DNA from: Epiperipatus broadwayi
Taxonomy: Eukaryota; Onychophora; Udeonychophora; Euonychophora; Peripatidae
Reading direction: 5' to 3'
DNA: 64,000 nt
Assembly: GCA_028023455.1 (NCBI GenBank)
Contig: JAQFVV010012546.1
Coordinates: forward strand, 2,532,081 to 2,596,080
Shown: positions 22,493 through 35,070 of the stretch, piece after piece
Numbering within the stretch: the stretch's first letter is position 1
Layout: every line of letters begins with the position of its first letter
Program-made: the position numbers and the translations under genes
Notes under the pieces: generated by a model
The model's input: the letters and a program-made list of their open reading frames with translations, nothing else
Told to the model about the DNA's origin: nothing
Database searches by the model: none

Positions 22493-25400
22493 TTCTAACA
22501 TGTTAGAATTGTTTTTTTAAAGATTAGCAAACTTTATATTAAAAAAATTAATGAATTTTCAAATTGAAGTCAATTTTTAAAAAAAAAATATTATCACCAG
22601 ATAACAGCCCTATTCCCAAAATACCCAATTCGGTATGCAATATCTTTTTTTAAAAAAAATCAACACTCAACTTTGAAACCATCACCTACAAAACATGATA
22701 AAAAGAAAATTGAAGAACATAATGTATTGTAATTGCCATTTTAATTTTGTTTTATTACATAATATATTAAATATTTATATAGATTACTTATATTTTCATG
22801 TTTCTATTTTGTGAAAAAATATTTTATATATCAATGTTATTAATTATTATTATAAAAGTATTATATGTTTTTCATTATTACATTTTTCAAGATTATTGTA
22901 AATGTTGCAGTTACATTTAAATAAAAGTATATAGTGTAGTGTTGTTCTCTTAAAATACAATACCATTTTTTTTTAAAAAAATGAGCAAGCCAATTGATAA
23001 AAATTTCCTAGCTCACCACAGGTTTTGTCATTAGCTCCACCTGTCAGATTTTATAAAGACCCTTGTTCTATAAATGGAAATGAAAGTTATATTATGACTT
23101 GTATTATGTACATGCACATGTAATGCATATTCTACATATAAATTGTGTCATATTTTCCCTTGAATCCTTAAATTTGCTACCTGGAATCCAGCTGATAATA
23201 GGAATACACATGACATATGATTCTGTGGCAATAAAAAAGCTGCCCCAGACTATACTATTAATACATTAAGTTTGTGGAGACTTTAAAGTAAAATCAAATG
23301 TAACACTAGCTATGAATAAATCCAAGTGTTTTCAATATTAATGTATTTAGTTTGAACTTGATGAATGAATGAAAATTATTTTATGTTATAGTGAATGACA
23401 ATATTTAATTTTAATATTTTGTGAAAGTAATAATGAATAAAAATATGAAAGTAATTCAAGTAATGAAGGAAATACTTAAATACTAAAAGCCAGTAGTGTT
23501 TTATGATTTATATATCAGGCAAAAGCAGTCTTTCATAAGCAACTGTAGACAAACAGAAGAAAATCAAGCAGATTATCATTGGAAGATTTAAAAAAAAAGT
23601 CTAACATTTGCTCTTTTAAAAAGTAAATCTTCTGTTGGAATTTGTTTAATTGTAATTCATTTAAACTTTTTTTTTGTTTTTTAGCTACAGGTATAATTAT
23701 TTCTATATATTTCACTTTTTCTTTCTTCTGAAAGGTTAACAATTTGAAATGGAACACAATATTTAGTACGAATGTTTTAAATCAATAATGTTAAAAATAG
23801 ATTTACAATATTTATCACATTTTTATTTATTTAGAAATATAATATAATTATATTAAAAGCCATTTTTAAATATGAATATATTAATAAATTTCGTCTGAAG
23901 ACCCACCATACATAGACAGTTATTAAAAATTCTGCAGAGGGAGGCAAGATTATAAATAAATAATTGTAAAACTAAATAATCACTAAAAGATATAAATTTA
24001 TAGTATTTTCATCATTTGCTAAAATTTGGGTAATGTTTTTTTATTAACCTTTCCAAAATACAGCTGAATGCCCCTTACTTATAACATTTTCTGATGTTTT
24101 ATTTGTCTCACACATCAATATAAAATATATGATAAAATGTTTAATACTTATTTGAAAATAATAAATTTGACTTTATTTGATATATATTTTTGTTTACTAC
24201 TGAAATAAATTTTAAATGTTCACATTTTGTTTCTGTAAATATTAAAAAAATGAGATTGTAATCAAAACAAAGACATTACACATCATAAATTTTTAGAAAG
24301 ATTTTCAATTTATAAAATCAATGAAATATTACTTATTTCTGGTTATTTTTAAAATTGTGAATGAATATTTGTTTCTTTTTCTTACATCTAACAAATTATG
24401 CTTTAAAAAATTAAAATAGAGAAGGTAATTGTGTTTTGAGTCTCAAGTTTAATTTTAAATTTGGGCCACCTATGACTTTCTGCCCCAAAGCATTCTATTA
24501 ATTTAATCTGGATCTGTTTTCAATCCTGTAATAAAAATAGACTTAATATTTAATATTGTTATTGTTATTTTTAACTAATAAAGTATGAAATGTTCAAATA
24601 CTTGTTAAACATTTGACTTCATAGGTAAAAATGAAATCTAACCTTTAATGCAGAAATAATCTAAATAGTAAACTCCTGCTATAATATTTCAACAAACAAA
24701 CAATTTTTGTATGAATATTTATCAATCATTTATTGCTTCAAGACACAATATTATTATTGAAATTTAATAATATCATTGTTTAAAGTAAAGCTTTTTATTT
24801 TAAATCACTTTTTTGAAAATAAATTATTTTCAAGTAATGTAATTTATATGGTCATAATTATTTTTTTTAAAAATCATTTCTTCTAATGTTATTTTATAAT
24901 AATTCATAAAAAAAAATAAAAAGGAAAGTAATAAATAGATAATAAGTAAAAAGAAATGAGATTATAAGTTTTTTTTTTTTTTTTTTTGTTACTTCAAATG
25001 TTTTTGTTTCTGTATTTAGTTTTTTTTTTTATTTTGGTGAAAATCAAGTGAGATAAATCACAACAAATTAGGAGTATTAGTTATTTTCCCTCAGTTTATT
25101 TCTTATTTAACTAATAAATTGTTTTCTTGTTTTTTCCCTGTTATTTAAAGACATTTAAAACTAGATTACTCTTAATTTTATTTTATGTAAAAAAAATGTT
25201 TTAAAAAAATTTATTGCATAATAAATAATAGAAATAATAGGCATTATATGCTACATATATAAGATAAAATAAGGTAATAAAAACTATAGTGAAAATTAGA
25301 AGATTAACATAAGAAAATAGAATAAAAGAAGTTGCAAAAAGGCATGTTATTACATAATTAAAAGTATTTATTTAAAAAATGTAATAAGAGTATAATATTT

Positions 25401-26150
25401 ATTTTTTATCTATTAAATTAGAAGCATGATATATACAGGGATTATTAATGGAATAATCTAATTAGTGGCTGTAATATTTTTATTATACTTCTGTCACTGA
25501 GGATTTATGATATCATGTTAAAGCCTTCACTGGTTCCTTATTAAAGAATAGGTGGCAAAATAAATAATTTGGGCAGAACTATTTTATTGCTTTCACAAAT
25601 TTTAACTTGTTACCAAAATAATTGGAAGTATTCTAGGGTTGTTATTATATATAAATATGCATTATTACACCACAATAATGGATGGATATATATGCTAAAA
25701 GGCTAGAATATAAATTTTTAACAAATGCTTAAAAAGTGATAAAATGTTAATACTACAGGTATTAAATAACATTGGAATCACTGCAAATATAGTGTCATAT
25801 CCAGGGAAGCCAAAACAATTATTTTCTAAAAGTAATAGATGTTTTACACTATCACTGCTACTACAATAATTACATTTCATCATGGGTTCTATTACATTAA
25901 TGCACAAGTCTCACAGCTGAAAAAAAATAGTGGTCAGAAATTTTTGCAATGTCAAACACCAGAAGTGGTAGAGATGTCATCTAGAGACTTTTAGCAACCA
26001 CTGAGTTGATCAACATAGGGATAATGATCAAATAGTTAGTGGTTCATGAATTCATTTGATATTACAAAAATGGAGGAGAGACATTGAGCTTGATTACAGA
26101 AATGTTTGGCTGTAAAATCTGTCACTTTATTGTTGCATTAAACCATATAA
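22493..26150. other. Intergenic A+T-rich DNA
   Basis: Long T- and A-runs (for example 24969-24987 and 25020-25031). One 74-codon minus-strand frame at 23533 has low-complexity Lys/Phe content and is not credible. No repeat family was identified. Confidence 0.45.
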
Positions 26151-26154
26151 TGCA

Positions 26155-26262
26155 CATTTTTCTCATGTGTCGTAGCATCAGCTGGGAAGTGAACCCGCTA
26201 ACCCAAGACAACTGCTTGTAAAGCCACTGTTGCTGACCTCTCAACCATCCAATCTTGACATA
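26155..26262 (-). mobile_element. tRNA-derived SINE, copy 2
   Basis: On the minus strand: GAGAGGTCAGCAAC (A-box region), TTACAAGCAGTTGTC, GGGTTAGCGGGTTCACTTCCC (B-box GGTTCACTTCC) and ACACATGAGAAAA. It aligns along its length with the copies at 15852, 51610 and 53080. The target duplication is not clear here. Confidence 0.8.
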
Positions 26263-26264
26263 TA

Positions 26265-27000
26265 ATCAGTCATGATAAAAAAGTTTCAATAAAAGTGACC
26301 CAATTAATATAGGAAATGTCTCATCCATATAAAGTTAGTAATAAAAAAATGTCATTTTACTATAAACTTTTATTAATAATCTTAGATGTTTAATGTTATT
26401 CATCTTTGTCAGCTTTATATTTGGTTAACAATATATTGTATCATCATTTTAACTGGAAGCATTATTTTTTCTGCTTTTTGTTCTTTTATGCATTGATTTC
26501 TAAATATATAGTAATATCATTTTCTCTTTCATTAATATTTTAACAATGCAGTCAAAATAAAATAGAAAAGAATACATTTATTTTATTAGATTGCATTGGA
26601 AATTGATTAATGAAGGTGTAAATTGTATTATATAAGTTCTCTTTAAAGTAATAATATTGAATCAAGTAAAAAAAAATCATCTCATATTTTAATATCACAT
26701 TGTGTTGGACTTTGTCTAGTGAGAATAAAAGGTGAAAACCACAATTTGAAAAATAAGCATCTGCTTACTTATAAAGGCACTCTTATCACAAATAAGTTTT
26801 ATGACTTAATTCATTAGTCATTTTTTTACAAACATTTGATTTAATTAATAAATTTAAATTTTTCTTACATTCTTTGTACCTTTTTTTACTTTACTTTTTT
26901 TTACATGGGTAAATACAATGTTTTTTCAACACAAAACTTTTGTTATTTTACTCATCTCAATGTAGAAACTGCAACAATAAGATATTGTAGTCAAAATAAG
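26265..27000. other. Intergenic A+T-rich DNA, nothing recognised
   Basis: No supported feature on either strand. Confidence 0.5.
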
Positions 27001-27131
27001 AGTCATAGATCACATGATGCAATTCTCTTAAGCTTGTAAAATATAAACAATGAGCATTGTCAATTGCTCAACAAGCTTTGTGATAAATGCTTAGTTAGAG
27101 AAAGCATTTAAAATATCTGTCAGGAAATCCT

Positions 27132-27192
27132 CTCCCCCAACCTCTGACCATGGTTTTGACCATTGGCACTCCTCAGAAAGGTGCTAGGATAG
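27132..27192 (-). ncRNA. Hammerhead ribozyme, family D, 3' unit (GAAA box damaged)
   Basis: Inner helix I is complete: ACCUUU with AGAGGU (six pairs, one G-U). The core is CUGAGGA; position 7 is the tolerant one in known hammerheads. Helix III is the palindrome ACCAUGGU with GUC at the cleavage point. GAAA has become CAAA and helix II is weak, so this copy is likely inactive. Confidence 0.65.
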
Positions 27193-27587
27193 CTTCAAAA
27201 ACTAGATCTAAAAATATCAATCCAAAGCCAGCATTTATCTAAAAGTTATCTATTGAGTGGAAAATTTCAGACACCTACATGTCTTCAAACCCACTTATCC
27301 AACTCAAGTAACTGTATGGGGCTGAGAGATCTTCATCCATACCATATATTAGTAGTCTTAGCAATATTACATTGCATAAAACTTAAGGCAGAGTCTATAA
27401 ATAGTCAAATCAAGAGTCCACATGACCCAATTCTCTTAAGCTTGTAAAATATAAACAAGGAGCATTGCCATTTGCTCAATAAACTTTGTAATAAATGCTT
27501 AGCCAGAGAAAGCATTTACCAATTGCTCAACAAACTTTGTAATAAATGCTAGACAGAGAAAGCATTTAAAATATATATCAGAACCCA

Positions 27588-27645
27588 CTACCCCAACCTC
27601 TGACCATGGTTTCATGCTTTGGCACTCCTCAGAGATGTACTAGGA
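27588..27645 (-). ncRNA. Hammerhead ribozyme, family D, 5' unit
   Basis: Minus strand: core CUGAGGA (complement of 27626-27632), helix II GUGC with GCAU (four pairs, one G-U), GAAA (27613-27610), palindromic ACCAUGGU and the preferred cleavage triplet GUC. Inner helix I is ACAUCU with AGAGGU, one mismatch. All invariant core bases that I can check are present. Best candidate in the window for residual self-cleavage, apart from the weak helix I pair. Confidence 0.75.
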
Positions 27646-27926
27646 TAGCTTCAAACACTAGAACTAAAAATACCAATCCAAAGCCAGCATTTATCTAAAA
27701 GTTATTCAATCTTTTGTTTTGTTTTCTATATTTTTATTTATTTTTCTTTCTATATTTTCTTTTTGTTACTGATATTAGAAAGACTATGTAATGTATAAAC
27801 AACTGCTAATATGTAGAAAAGATAACTCTATGCATAAGTTAGTTCTTATGCACAATTTATTAAAACATTATATATACTTAGGATTTTCCTGAAGGTTTGT
27901 GATGATGATGTTATAGTTGCACTTTT

Positions 27927-28284
27927 ATATTGGACTATTTCCAACATCTAATATGAGTATTGAATGAACGTTTTTAAAAAAATTGATTTTATTTAAATAT
28001 TCCAAATACATTCAACTGTTAGTAATAGCCCATATCAGTTGGTTAGAGCATTACCAAAATTCAATACTCAAAAATCTAAGAGCCCAGGTTCGAATTCCAT
28101 GCTAGTATTGTCACTGCTCAGATAAGCAACACCTGAAGAAGAGGGGAGAATAATATCTCTTGAAATGTTGTACATATATTAATCTGTTTGATGTACTATT
28201 ACTAACAGTTGAATGCATTTGGAATATTTAAATAAAGGTAAATTTTCAATACTCATATTAGATGATGGAAATAGTCCAATATTA
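27927..28284 (+). mobile_element. TIR element with a tRNA-like core (family T, copy 1)
   Basis: Arms of about 95 bp (ATATTGGACTATTTCCA... and ...GAAATAGTCCAATAT) are inverted. Between them lies a tRNA-like segment: CAGTTGGTTAGAGCA (A-box region) and GGTTCGAATTCC (a perfect B box) at about 28035-28110. A CTGAAGAAGAG ... CTCTTGAAA module follows. A second copy is at 42579-43007. It combines a MITE-like shape with a Pol III-type promoter; the mobilising enzyme is unknown. Confidence 0.75.
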
Positions 28285-28289
28285 AAACA

Positions 28290-28414
28290 CAATCACATAT
28301 ACCTTATTATCTATTTACATTGTTAATGCAATATCAGTAATTTTTGCTTTAAAATTTAATATACTAATGTAACAAATATAAGTACTCCACCTTCTTAACA
28401 ACTCAATAATAAAG

Positions 28415-28451
<37 letters not shown>

Positions 28452-29729
28452 ACAGTAATTGATTAAATAAAGATTTAAACAAATGATACCTGTTGTTGAC
28501 TCAATAATATGATTTATATTTTTTACAAATATTCTGTGATTACAAAGATGTTGCAGTCTGTCCATGTGAATAAGTTGTATTTCTGGTCTCCACATACCAT
28601 CATATGCTTTTGTTAGACCTACTTATTTTTACTGGGTTTTGTTTATGCATGTATATTCTTTCAATACAATTAAATATAGTTTTTATTTTGATCACTAGAG
28701 GTCTCTACCTTCGCATTTTCATGCGCACATTCTTTGGGCTTATTGCCTTAGTAAATATTACTTAAGTAAAACAAATAAATACTGTTATTTCCATGAATGT
28801 ATTAAAAGTAAAATAATAATATTTTTTCTGCTTTCACAAATAAAAATGTGAGGCATTTATATATAAAATGATATATTTTTATATAATAACAATATGATAA
28901 AAAATATTAAACCAAAAATGATCAATTGTATTGTTTTCTTGATAACTGTGAATTTAATAAAAAGTGTAAATAAGACAATTTATACAAAGTATGTATAATT
29001 ATATATCTAAATATGAGTACCACGCTTTTATTAATGAAAACTATATATATTATTTTCTAACATTCATAAAATTATTTCTTTAATGTTTTTTATATTTTCT
29101 ACCTTTTTAATTTGAAATAAATATCACCAGAAAATCAAAATAAAATGAATTTATTTAAATTAGATTTTATTTAGACAAAAAGAGTAAAATGCAGAATAAG
29201 TTAAAATAATAATAAAAAAGATAATTGATCAAGTTTTCAATGACCGATTTACTTTTAAATTATAAGAATACTGTAGATGCCACTTGTATTAATTATCTTA
29301 TAAAATTAAATATTTAAAATTTACTCTTTTTATCACTAAAATGGTTTTTATACATATATTCTCAAAATTTCAACTAGATTAGCAATTTGGAAGTATATGA
29401 AAATTGATTTACAAAATTTCATCCACAGACATAAGACAGACAAAAGATACTTAAATAAAAGCATTTTAAAAAAAATCACATAAATAGTTGCAAAATAAAA
29501 AAAAAATATAGCCTTATTCAACTTTTTATTTTTACTATAATTTGTTATAAATAAATGCATTTCTTATCTTCAATATATTTAATGTTTTAATGATTTATTA
29601 TTTATTAAAAATATTGTTTATAATTTTGTTTAGTTTTCCAACTGTTGAAAATGTAATGTTCAAGATGAAAAGTATGCACATACGTATTATGTTTATTTTT
29701 AAGTTGATAACATTAAAAATGATGTAAAA
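28290..29729. other. Intergenic DNA with an (AC)n-(TA)n tract
   Basis: A (CA)n then (TA)n compound microsatellite lies at about 28416-28450. The rest is A+T-rich without supported features. Confidence 0.5.
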
Positions 29730-29739
29730 ATATTATAAT

Positions 29740-29858
29740 TGTCAAGCATTGTTAGCCGAGAGGTCAGCGCAGCCGCCTTGCAAGCAAGCAGTTGGTTGCA
29801 GACAGTTGTTGTGGGTTCGCCTCCCAGTCGACGCTACGACATGTGGAAAAAATATAAT
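29740..29858 (+). mobile_element. tRNA-derived SINE, copy 3 (plus strand)
   Basis: TTAGCCGAGAGG is a full A-box match, CGCCTTGCAAGCAAG is an anticodon-arm-like segment, and GGTTCGCCTCC is B-box-like. The tail is ACATGTGGAAAAA. Near-identical ATATTATAATTG / ATATAATAATTG flanks are the target-site duplication. It has a longer central segment than the other copies, suggesting a subfamily. Confidence 0.85.
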
Positions 29859-30018
29859 AATTGATTTTTATTTCAGAAGATATATAATATATGCTAGAAT
29901 TGATTTTTTAAAGTAATACTTTAGCAAATTATATCTCAAGAACCATATATAAACATGCAAAAAAAACCCAACCAGATGATTAAGTCAAATAACTTTACTT
30001 TTGGGAAATATATGTATT

Positions 30019-30328
30019 CAAGTACGAGTGCGTGTGCGGCGCAACTGTTCCCAAAAGCTGTTAATATAAAATAGCTAACTAAAAATAATAAACTAGCTGA
30101 GCGCTTTCAAAGGATCTTGTCTTCATAATGCCATAAATAGGAAGGACACGTGCTTTGCTTTATCAAAAAAATGGAATTAGCATATTTGCATATCATTAAA
30201 TATATTAGCAAGCTATGATTATGAAGGCAAGATCCTTTGAAAGCGCTCAGCTAGTTTATTATTTTTAGTTAGCTATTTTGTATTAACAGCTTTTGGAAAC
30301 AGTTGCACTGCACACGCACTCGTACTTG
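30019..30328. mobile_element. Foldback element with long terminal inverted repeats
   Basis: Arms of about 112 bp, CAAGTACGAGTGCGTGTGC ... CATAATG and its inverse, differ at only a few positions. A spacer of about 85 bp lies between them. AACCAGATGATTA occurs at 29970-29982 and again immediately after the right arm at 30329-30341, which looks like a 13-bp duplication; about 36 bases at the left lie between it and the arm. The arm ends are GC-richer than the surroundings. It is non-coding. Confidence 0.85.
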
Positions 30329-30548
30329 AACCAGATGATTAGTTTGAGCTATGTTATATGTAAAATGAAGGGTTAATTTATTATAATTTTCCAGATTAGT
30401 TCCATAGTTATAATATATTTATAGCACACTTTTTACAATGCGAATTTACCACATTATATTTTATTTCAAAATATTTTTCTATTTAATAATGAAGACCATT
30501 AAAGAAAATCAATAAATAATTAGAAACTAATATGAATATAGAAACTAT

Positions 30549-30640
30549 TACCATTAGAAACCATTTAACACTTAGATGATCACAATATAAGTAACAATAA
30601 CAATGTCAAACTGTTGTCAAGGCAACCACCTTTTAACAAT
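30549..30640 (+). mobile_element. M1 MITE, one-arm remnant
   Basis: CCATTAGAAACCATT to CTGTTGTCAAGGCAACC matches the left arm of the element at 971-1212. The other arm is absent. Confidence 0.65.
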
Positions 30641-30973
30641 AAAGGTGGAATCCTACCTTTATGTATGGTTCTATATATTTATATAGACACTAAAGATCAC
30701 AAATTGATTACAGATATTGAAATTATTGATACAAAGAAGTCTTAATAGACCTCCTTAAACAGGTAAATATAATCTGCTCTGAATACAGATTAATAAGAAA
30801 CTGTTATGGGTGTTTAAATGAAGCCATTTCATCTAATGATCCTTACCTGCTGCCTTGAATGTTTTAGTTCAGAAGGAAAATCATTGAGTTTGGAAGGTAA
30901 GGTCTTCAGAGTGATTCTTGTTCTGGTGCTCAAACTTTTCATGAAGTCCCCAAGTAATAAATCCATTGGATTA

Positions 30974-30975
30974 CT

Positions 30976-31001
<26 letters not shown>
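30974..31001. repeat. (TA)n microsatellite
   Basis: An uninterrupted TA run. Confidence 0.95.
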
Positions 31002-31007
<6 letters not shown>

Positions 31008-31179
31008 TATTTAAGATTATATTAGATAATACTGGAATAGGGTAAGTAAATAAAGGAAATTATTACTTCTATTGAAAATGTATGAAATAAACAGAAAAAA
31101 TTTTGCATTAAAAATGTTACTTGATAAAACTTTTTATGAAAATAACTCAAATAAATATATATATATATCTGAGGACTTG

Positions 31180-31375
31180 TACTATATATGTGTGTAAAGA
31201 TGATAGTCTGGACCAACTGATGATTGCTAGTTTAGCATGAAATACGTATTAGTGGTGATTATTTATATTTTCGGCATATATGTGTTTAGGTGTATCAGTG
31301 TTATTAGATAGAGTGAAGAGTAGTGGGTGGTGTGTAAGTCTATGCTCATATACCCTATATTACAAATTTTAAATA
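31180..31375 (+). mobile_element. Family C hammerhead repeat, partial
   Basis: GATGATAGTCTGGACC, the hammerhead (31209-31258) and the downstream body (GTGTATCAGTGTTAT, GAGTAGTGGGTGG, CTCATATACCCTA) are present. The upstream part of the unit is missing. Confidence 0.7.
31209..31258 (+). ncRNA. Hammerhead ribozyme, family C, canonical core
   Basis: ACCA (31212-31215) can pair with UGGU (31253-31256). The core CUGAUGA (31217-31223) is followed by U, helix II UGCU/AGCA (31225-31228 with 31234-31237) around a five-base loop, U, then GAAA (31239-31242) and the palindrome AUACGUAU (31242-31249). The pair next to the core (10.1-11.1) is U-U instead of G-C, as in other family C copies, and two extra bases sit between the cleavage site and helix I. 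Confidence 0.75.
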
Positions 31376-31379
31376 GAAT

Positions 31380-34300
31380 GTAGTAATATAATTTTCGTTA
31401 GATTATTTAAATATGAATTTCAATTAAATTATATATAATTTTATTTTAAAGATAAATAACTAAGAGTTAAAAGTAGAAAGAACTCATAAAGGTTTTAGTA
31501 TATGATTAGTTAGAAAAAGTATCATCCTAGTCGTTTCTTAATATGAATAATAAATAATAACAAAAATCAATCTCTTCTGAAAATAGAAATTGCAAAAAAA
31601 TAAAAAATAAAAAAGTTTTATTTTGTAGATTTTTTTTCTTTAAAATATTAAATAATAAAAATCTTTTAAATAAGATATTTAACATAAATGCAGACAAACA
31701 GTATTTAAATGAAGTTAACTACTTATGCTTTTTCCTTTTGTTTTTTTTATTTTTCTTTTTTAACTGCAAAATGATTAGTTTATTGGAAAATATTTTAATG
31801 CATATTTTATTTACAATATATTTTCAAACATATATAAACAGAGAGAGATATCAAAAACAACTGAAATCGAGTACAAATTATAATGAACTTTTAATAATAC
31901 TAAAAAACAAACCACTAAACTTCCCAGATTAATGATAAGAGCAGCACTCAAATCTAGTACTGGCTAATATACGCTTGAATAATCATTAATTCCCGGATGC
32001 ATATGAAATTCTAATATATAATATTTAATAAGAAATTAAAAATGGTTTATAGATGTGTGTTTGAATTCTCTTCAACTCGAAATTGTAGGCTCCATTAACA
32101 AAAGTATAAACCAAAACAACTATTAGAATGGGGATTTAAATGCTAAGGGTAATGATTTTATATACATCTAGTACTCATGTGATGGAACAAGCTCTCACTA
32201 GATGGCACTAGAATGAAAATCTTCTCTTATCTTTAATAATATTGTACACAGAAATTTTATGGAAAGAAGTGACTGACTTTTTCACAATACTCTTAAACCA
32301 TTTATTGTAATCAAGAGTTAGAAATGAAACCAGATGGTGATATCAAATCTTTAGGCCAATTTGAGCTTAAGATTTTTATCAGTTAGGAGCACTGAATTGC
32401 ACATCTTAAAATCATTTTATATATTGTTCAAACAAAAAATCTAAAGACTTCATACACCAGTGTTTTGAACTCAATGTTTTTTAACAGATATATAGCTCCA
32501 ATATTATTTAATTAGTGAAATGCCCAAAATAATGATCGAAAGGGAACAAACTTAATTTCGTAGTTTGAATGTTATCAATGCCATTCAAGTACGTGACATA
32601 CCTATATTATGCCAATGATAAAAGAAAAAAAAGTAGCTGGATTTAATTTTGCTAGATATTTTTGAAGTGTCATCATCAAATTCAAAATAACCTGTGGGTA
32701 TTGTGTTTATCTTTTCCATAAATGAAATATAAAAGATACTGTTTACCATGAGGTTAAGGACTATAAAATCTATGACTATAGTGATAATATTGAAGACCTC
32801 AATAAAATCATTAATGAATTTATCTCCTGGCTAGAATCTGGACAGAATTATGATATTTTGTTAGTAATAAAAAAACAATACCCAAAATAAATAATAATTA
32901 TTAATTTTTCTGAGTCTTATTGAACAATAAACAAGATTGGTATCTTCTACTCATATTTTAAAAGAAGACTATTCTATACATTTTAAAATTTATATAATAA
33001 CTGGACTTATATCAGATTAATGCAAAATGTCCCATGATTATATTTATCATTAATAGAAATATGAGTATACAATAATAACATTTTTTACTATCTAAAAGTA
33101 TTTGTTCTCACATTGTATATGAGCATGTCTATATATTGCAAGCTGCAATATTGGTAATCAAATTCTCATAAGACATATTTCATCAAAAAGCAAACTGCCA
33201 ACTCATTTATTGTGCTAAATAGGAAAAATTTTGAAGAAATATGCTTTCTGGATAAGATTGTAATAAATGCACCATTTGATTGATTAGTGAAGTAAAAATT
33301 ATTTTAATGCAATAATAACTGTTTAAATATAAAATATATGAACATATAAATATACATACCATTTTAAATATGTATTAACTAAAAGGTATAGTATTTTTTT
33401 TACAAAAATAGTATTATTTTTACTTAATATTTTTTTTTTCATAAAAAACCGCAAAATATAATAAAACTATTAAAAACAGTTACTAATTTGATTTATCTTT
33501 ATCATTTGATTTCCATTCCCATCCCCTAATTTTGCAACGATAATTTCTTTTGTCGATTTAATGTTTTTATTCTGCTTTTAAAATTAATGTAATAGTTAAA
33601 CTTAATCTTTCAAATTCTGGACTAAATCTTTTTTTTTTCATTCTAGTGCTATTTTAAATTTTATTTTTTATTAGCAAGATAAACAGTGATATTATATATA
33701 TGCAATAAAAAAAATAATAATTCTTCTTCAGTTATACTCAGGTAAATAAAATCGTTTATAATATATATATACACAGCAAAACTATCATAATCACAAATGC
33801 TGTATATATGAAATCTTAATGTTACCAAACGAAAATTTTGCTACTAATATAAACCATTATGGGAGTATTAGATCCATTGTATTGAAAATATTAATTTAGA
33901 TTAATTTTTATATATTATTAATTTAACTTTGAATGAAAGAAAATTTGGAATTGTAGCACTGTTCTCTTTTAGATAAATACTGTATATATATAAATTTTTT
34001 TTGCTTAGATAAAATTGCATATATACTTTTAAATATTCATGTACCAATTTTATTTTAAAAGTTTGAATTTAATTTTAATACTCTAATTTTTACTCATGCA
34101 AATAAATCGCAGAATAAATCTTGTCTTTTGTATAAATAATCATGTTTGATAACATAAAGCAAAGTTTCTAGTGTCAGATCAATAGGTTAAAAGATGATCA
34201 GCTAGGATTACATCAGCTTAATCATGTAAGCAGAAAGAGATGAAAGGCTTCAAGTAAAATTTTTCAAAAATAAAGCCTAAAGAAAGTTGGTTCAAAGAGT

Positions 34301-34455
34301 TGAATCAAAGATGGTTTACAGAATTAAATGCTAATATCAGTAAAAATATTTTTTTTATATTCTAGCTAAAATTTTGATTTTATAACATGTATCACACCCT
34401 TTCTATGTTTTTTTATATAAACAGATTCTCTATCTCTCTTTATATATATATATGA
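31380..34455. other. Intergenic A+T-rich DNA
   Basis: A stretch at about 32525-32900 is somewhat protein-like in broken frames (for example IEDLNKIINEFISWLESGQN) and may be an old transposon fragment, but no family was recognised. The rest shows nothing supported. Confidence 0.4.
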
Positions 34456-34459
34456 TTTA

Positions 34460-34920
34460 ATATAGATTTGAACACATACTTTAGAGTTCCATTCATCCAT
34501 ACACTCTATGTCACACAATTAATACACATGACCACACACATGTAAATAAGATAAATGATCTCCATTATATATATTTCATGCTGAGCCAGCATTAATTAGT
34601 TGGTCTAGATCATCATCTTCCATATATATATATATATATATATATAATCAGTGCTCACTTTATATATATATATATATATATATAATCAGTGCTCACTTTA
34701 TATTAATATAGTAAATCACACATTAATCGACAGGCTTCAATCTATTCCACCCTCCAACTCTTCAATCATTCATTCCATTGAAAATTTGATGATGGAATAT
34801 CCAAAACCCTTGTTAAGGTCAATATTAATGTTATGCCCATGTTGACTTTAAGTCAATCTGATGCCTCATATATAGGACCTTGTCTATTTAAATACACAGA
34901 AGAGAAATGGGCAGGGTACA
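34460..34920 (-). mobile_element. Family C hammerhead repeat, minus orientation
   Basis: From right to left on the minus strand: ATATTCCATCATCAAATTT (34802-34784), GAATGGAATGAATGATTGAA, GATTGAAGCCTGTCGATT, the hammerhead (34562-34611), then CATGTGTGTGGTCATGTG. Two (TA)n tracts with a duplicated AATCAGTGCTCACTTTATA interrupt it at 34624-34684. Confidence 0.65.
34562..34611 (-). ncRNA. Hammerhead-like motif, family C, decayed core
   Basis: Minus strand: GACCAA, core CUAAUUA (two or three changes), then the strong UGCUGGCUCAGCA helix II, GAAA and AUAUAUAU. Helices are retained, but the core changes should abolish cleavage. Confidence 0.55.
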
Positions 34921-34977
34921 TGATGAATTTGTAATATTTTAAATATATGTCTATGATTTATATCTGTATAATTTATT

Positions 34978-35013
<36 letters not shown>

Positions 35014-35034
35014 ACATAAAGGATTTATTCCTTG

Positions 35035-35037
<3 letters not shown>

Positions 35038-35067
<30 letters not shown>
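35038..35067. repeat. (TA)n microsatellite
   Basis: A TA run directly before the M1 remnant; another lies at 34994-35013. Confidence 0.95.

Positions 35068-35070
<3 letters not shown>

Larger units (their letters stand above)
27001..27715 (-). mobile_element. Tandem hammerhead repeat, family D
   Basis: Two head-to-tail units on the minus strand: CAATCCAAAGCCAGCATTTA occurs at 27219 and at about 27677, and AAGCTTGTAAAATATAAACA at 27030 and 27439. Each unit carries a hammerhead; the predicted cleavage points (27601/27602 and 27145/27146) are 456 nt apart. Within the monomer an AATAAATGCT ... AGAGAAAGCATTT segment is itself duplicated (about 27461-27570). There is no coding capacity. Two hammerheads bounding a few hundred bases is the genomic arrangement of retrozymes, whose self-cleaved RNA circularises. 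Confidence 0.75.

Noticed and set aside
28120-28175. CTGAAGAAGAG ... CTCTTGAAATG as a functional hammerhead in the tRNA-like TIR element
   Set aside because: Helix II pairs well, but the core reads CUGAAGA and helix I is weak, so it is not annotated as a ribozyme.
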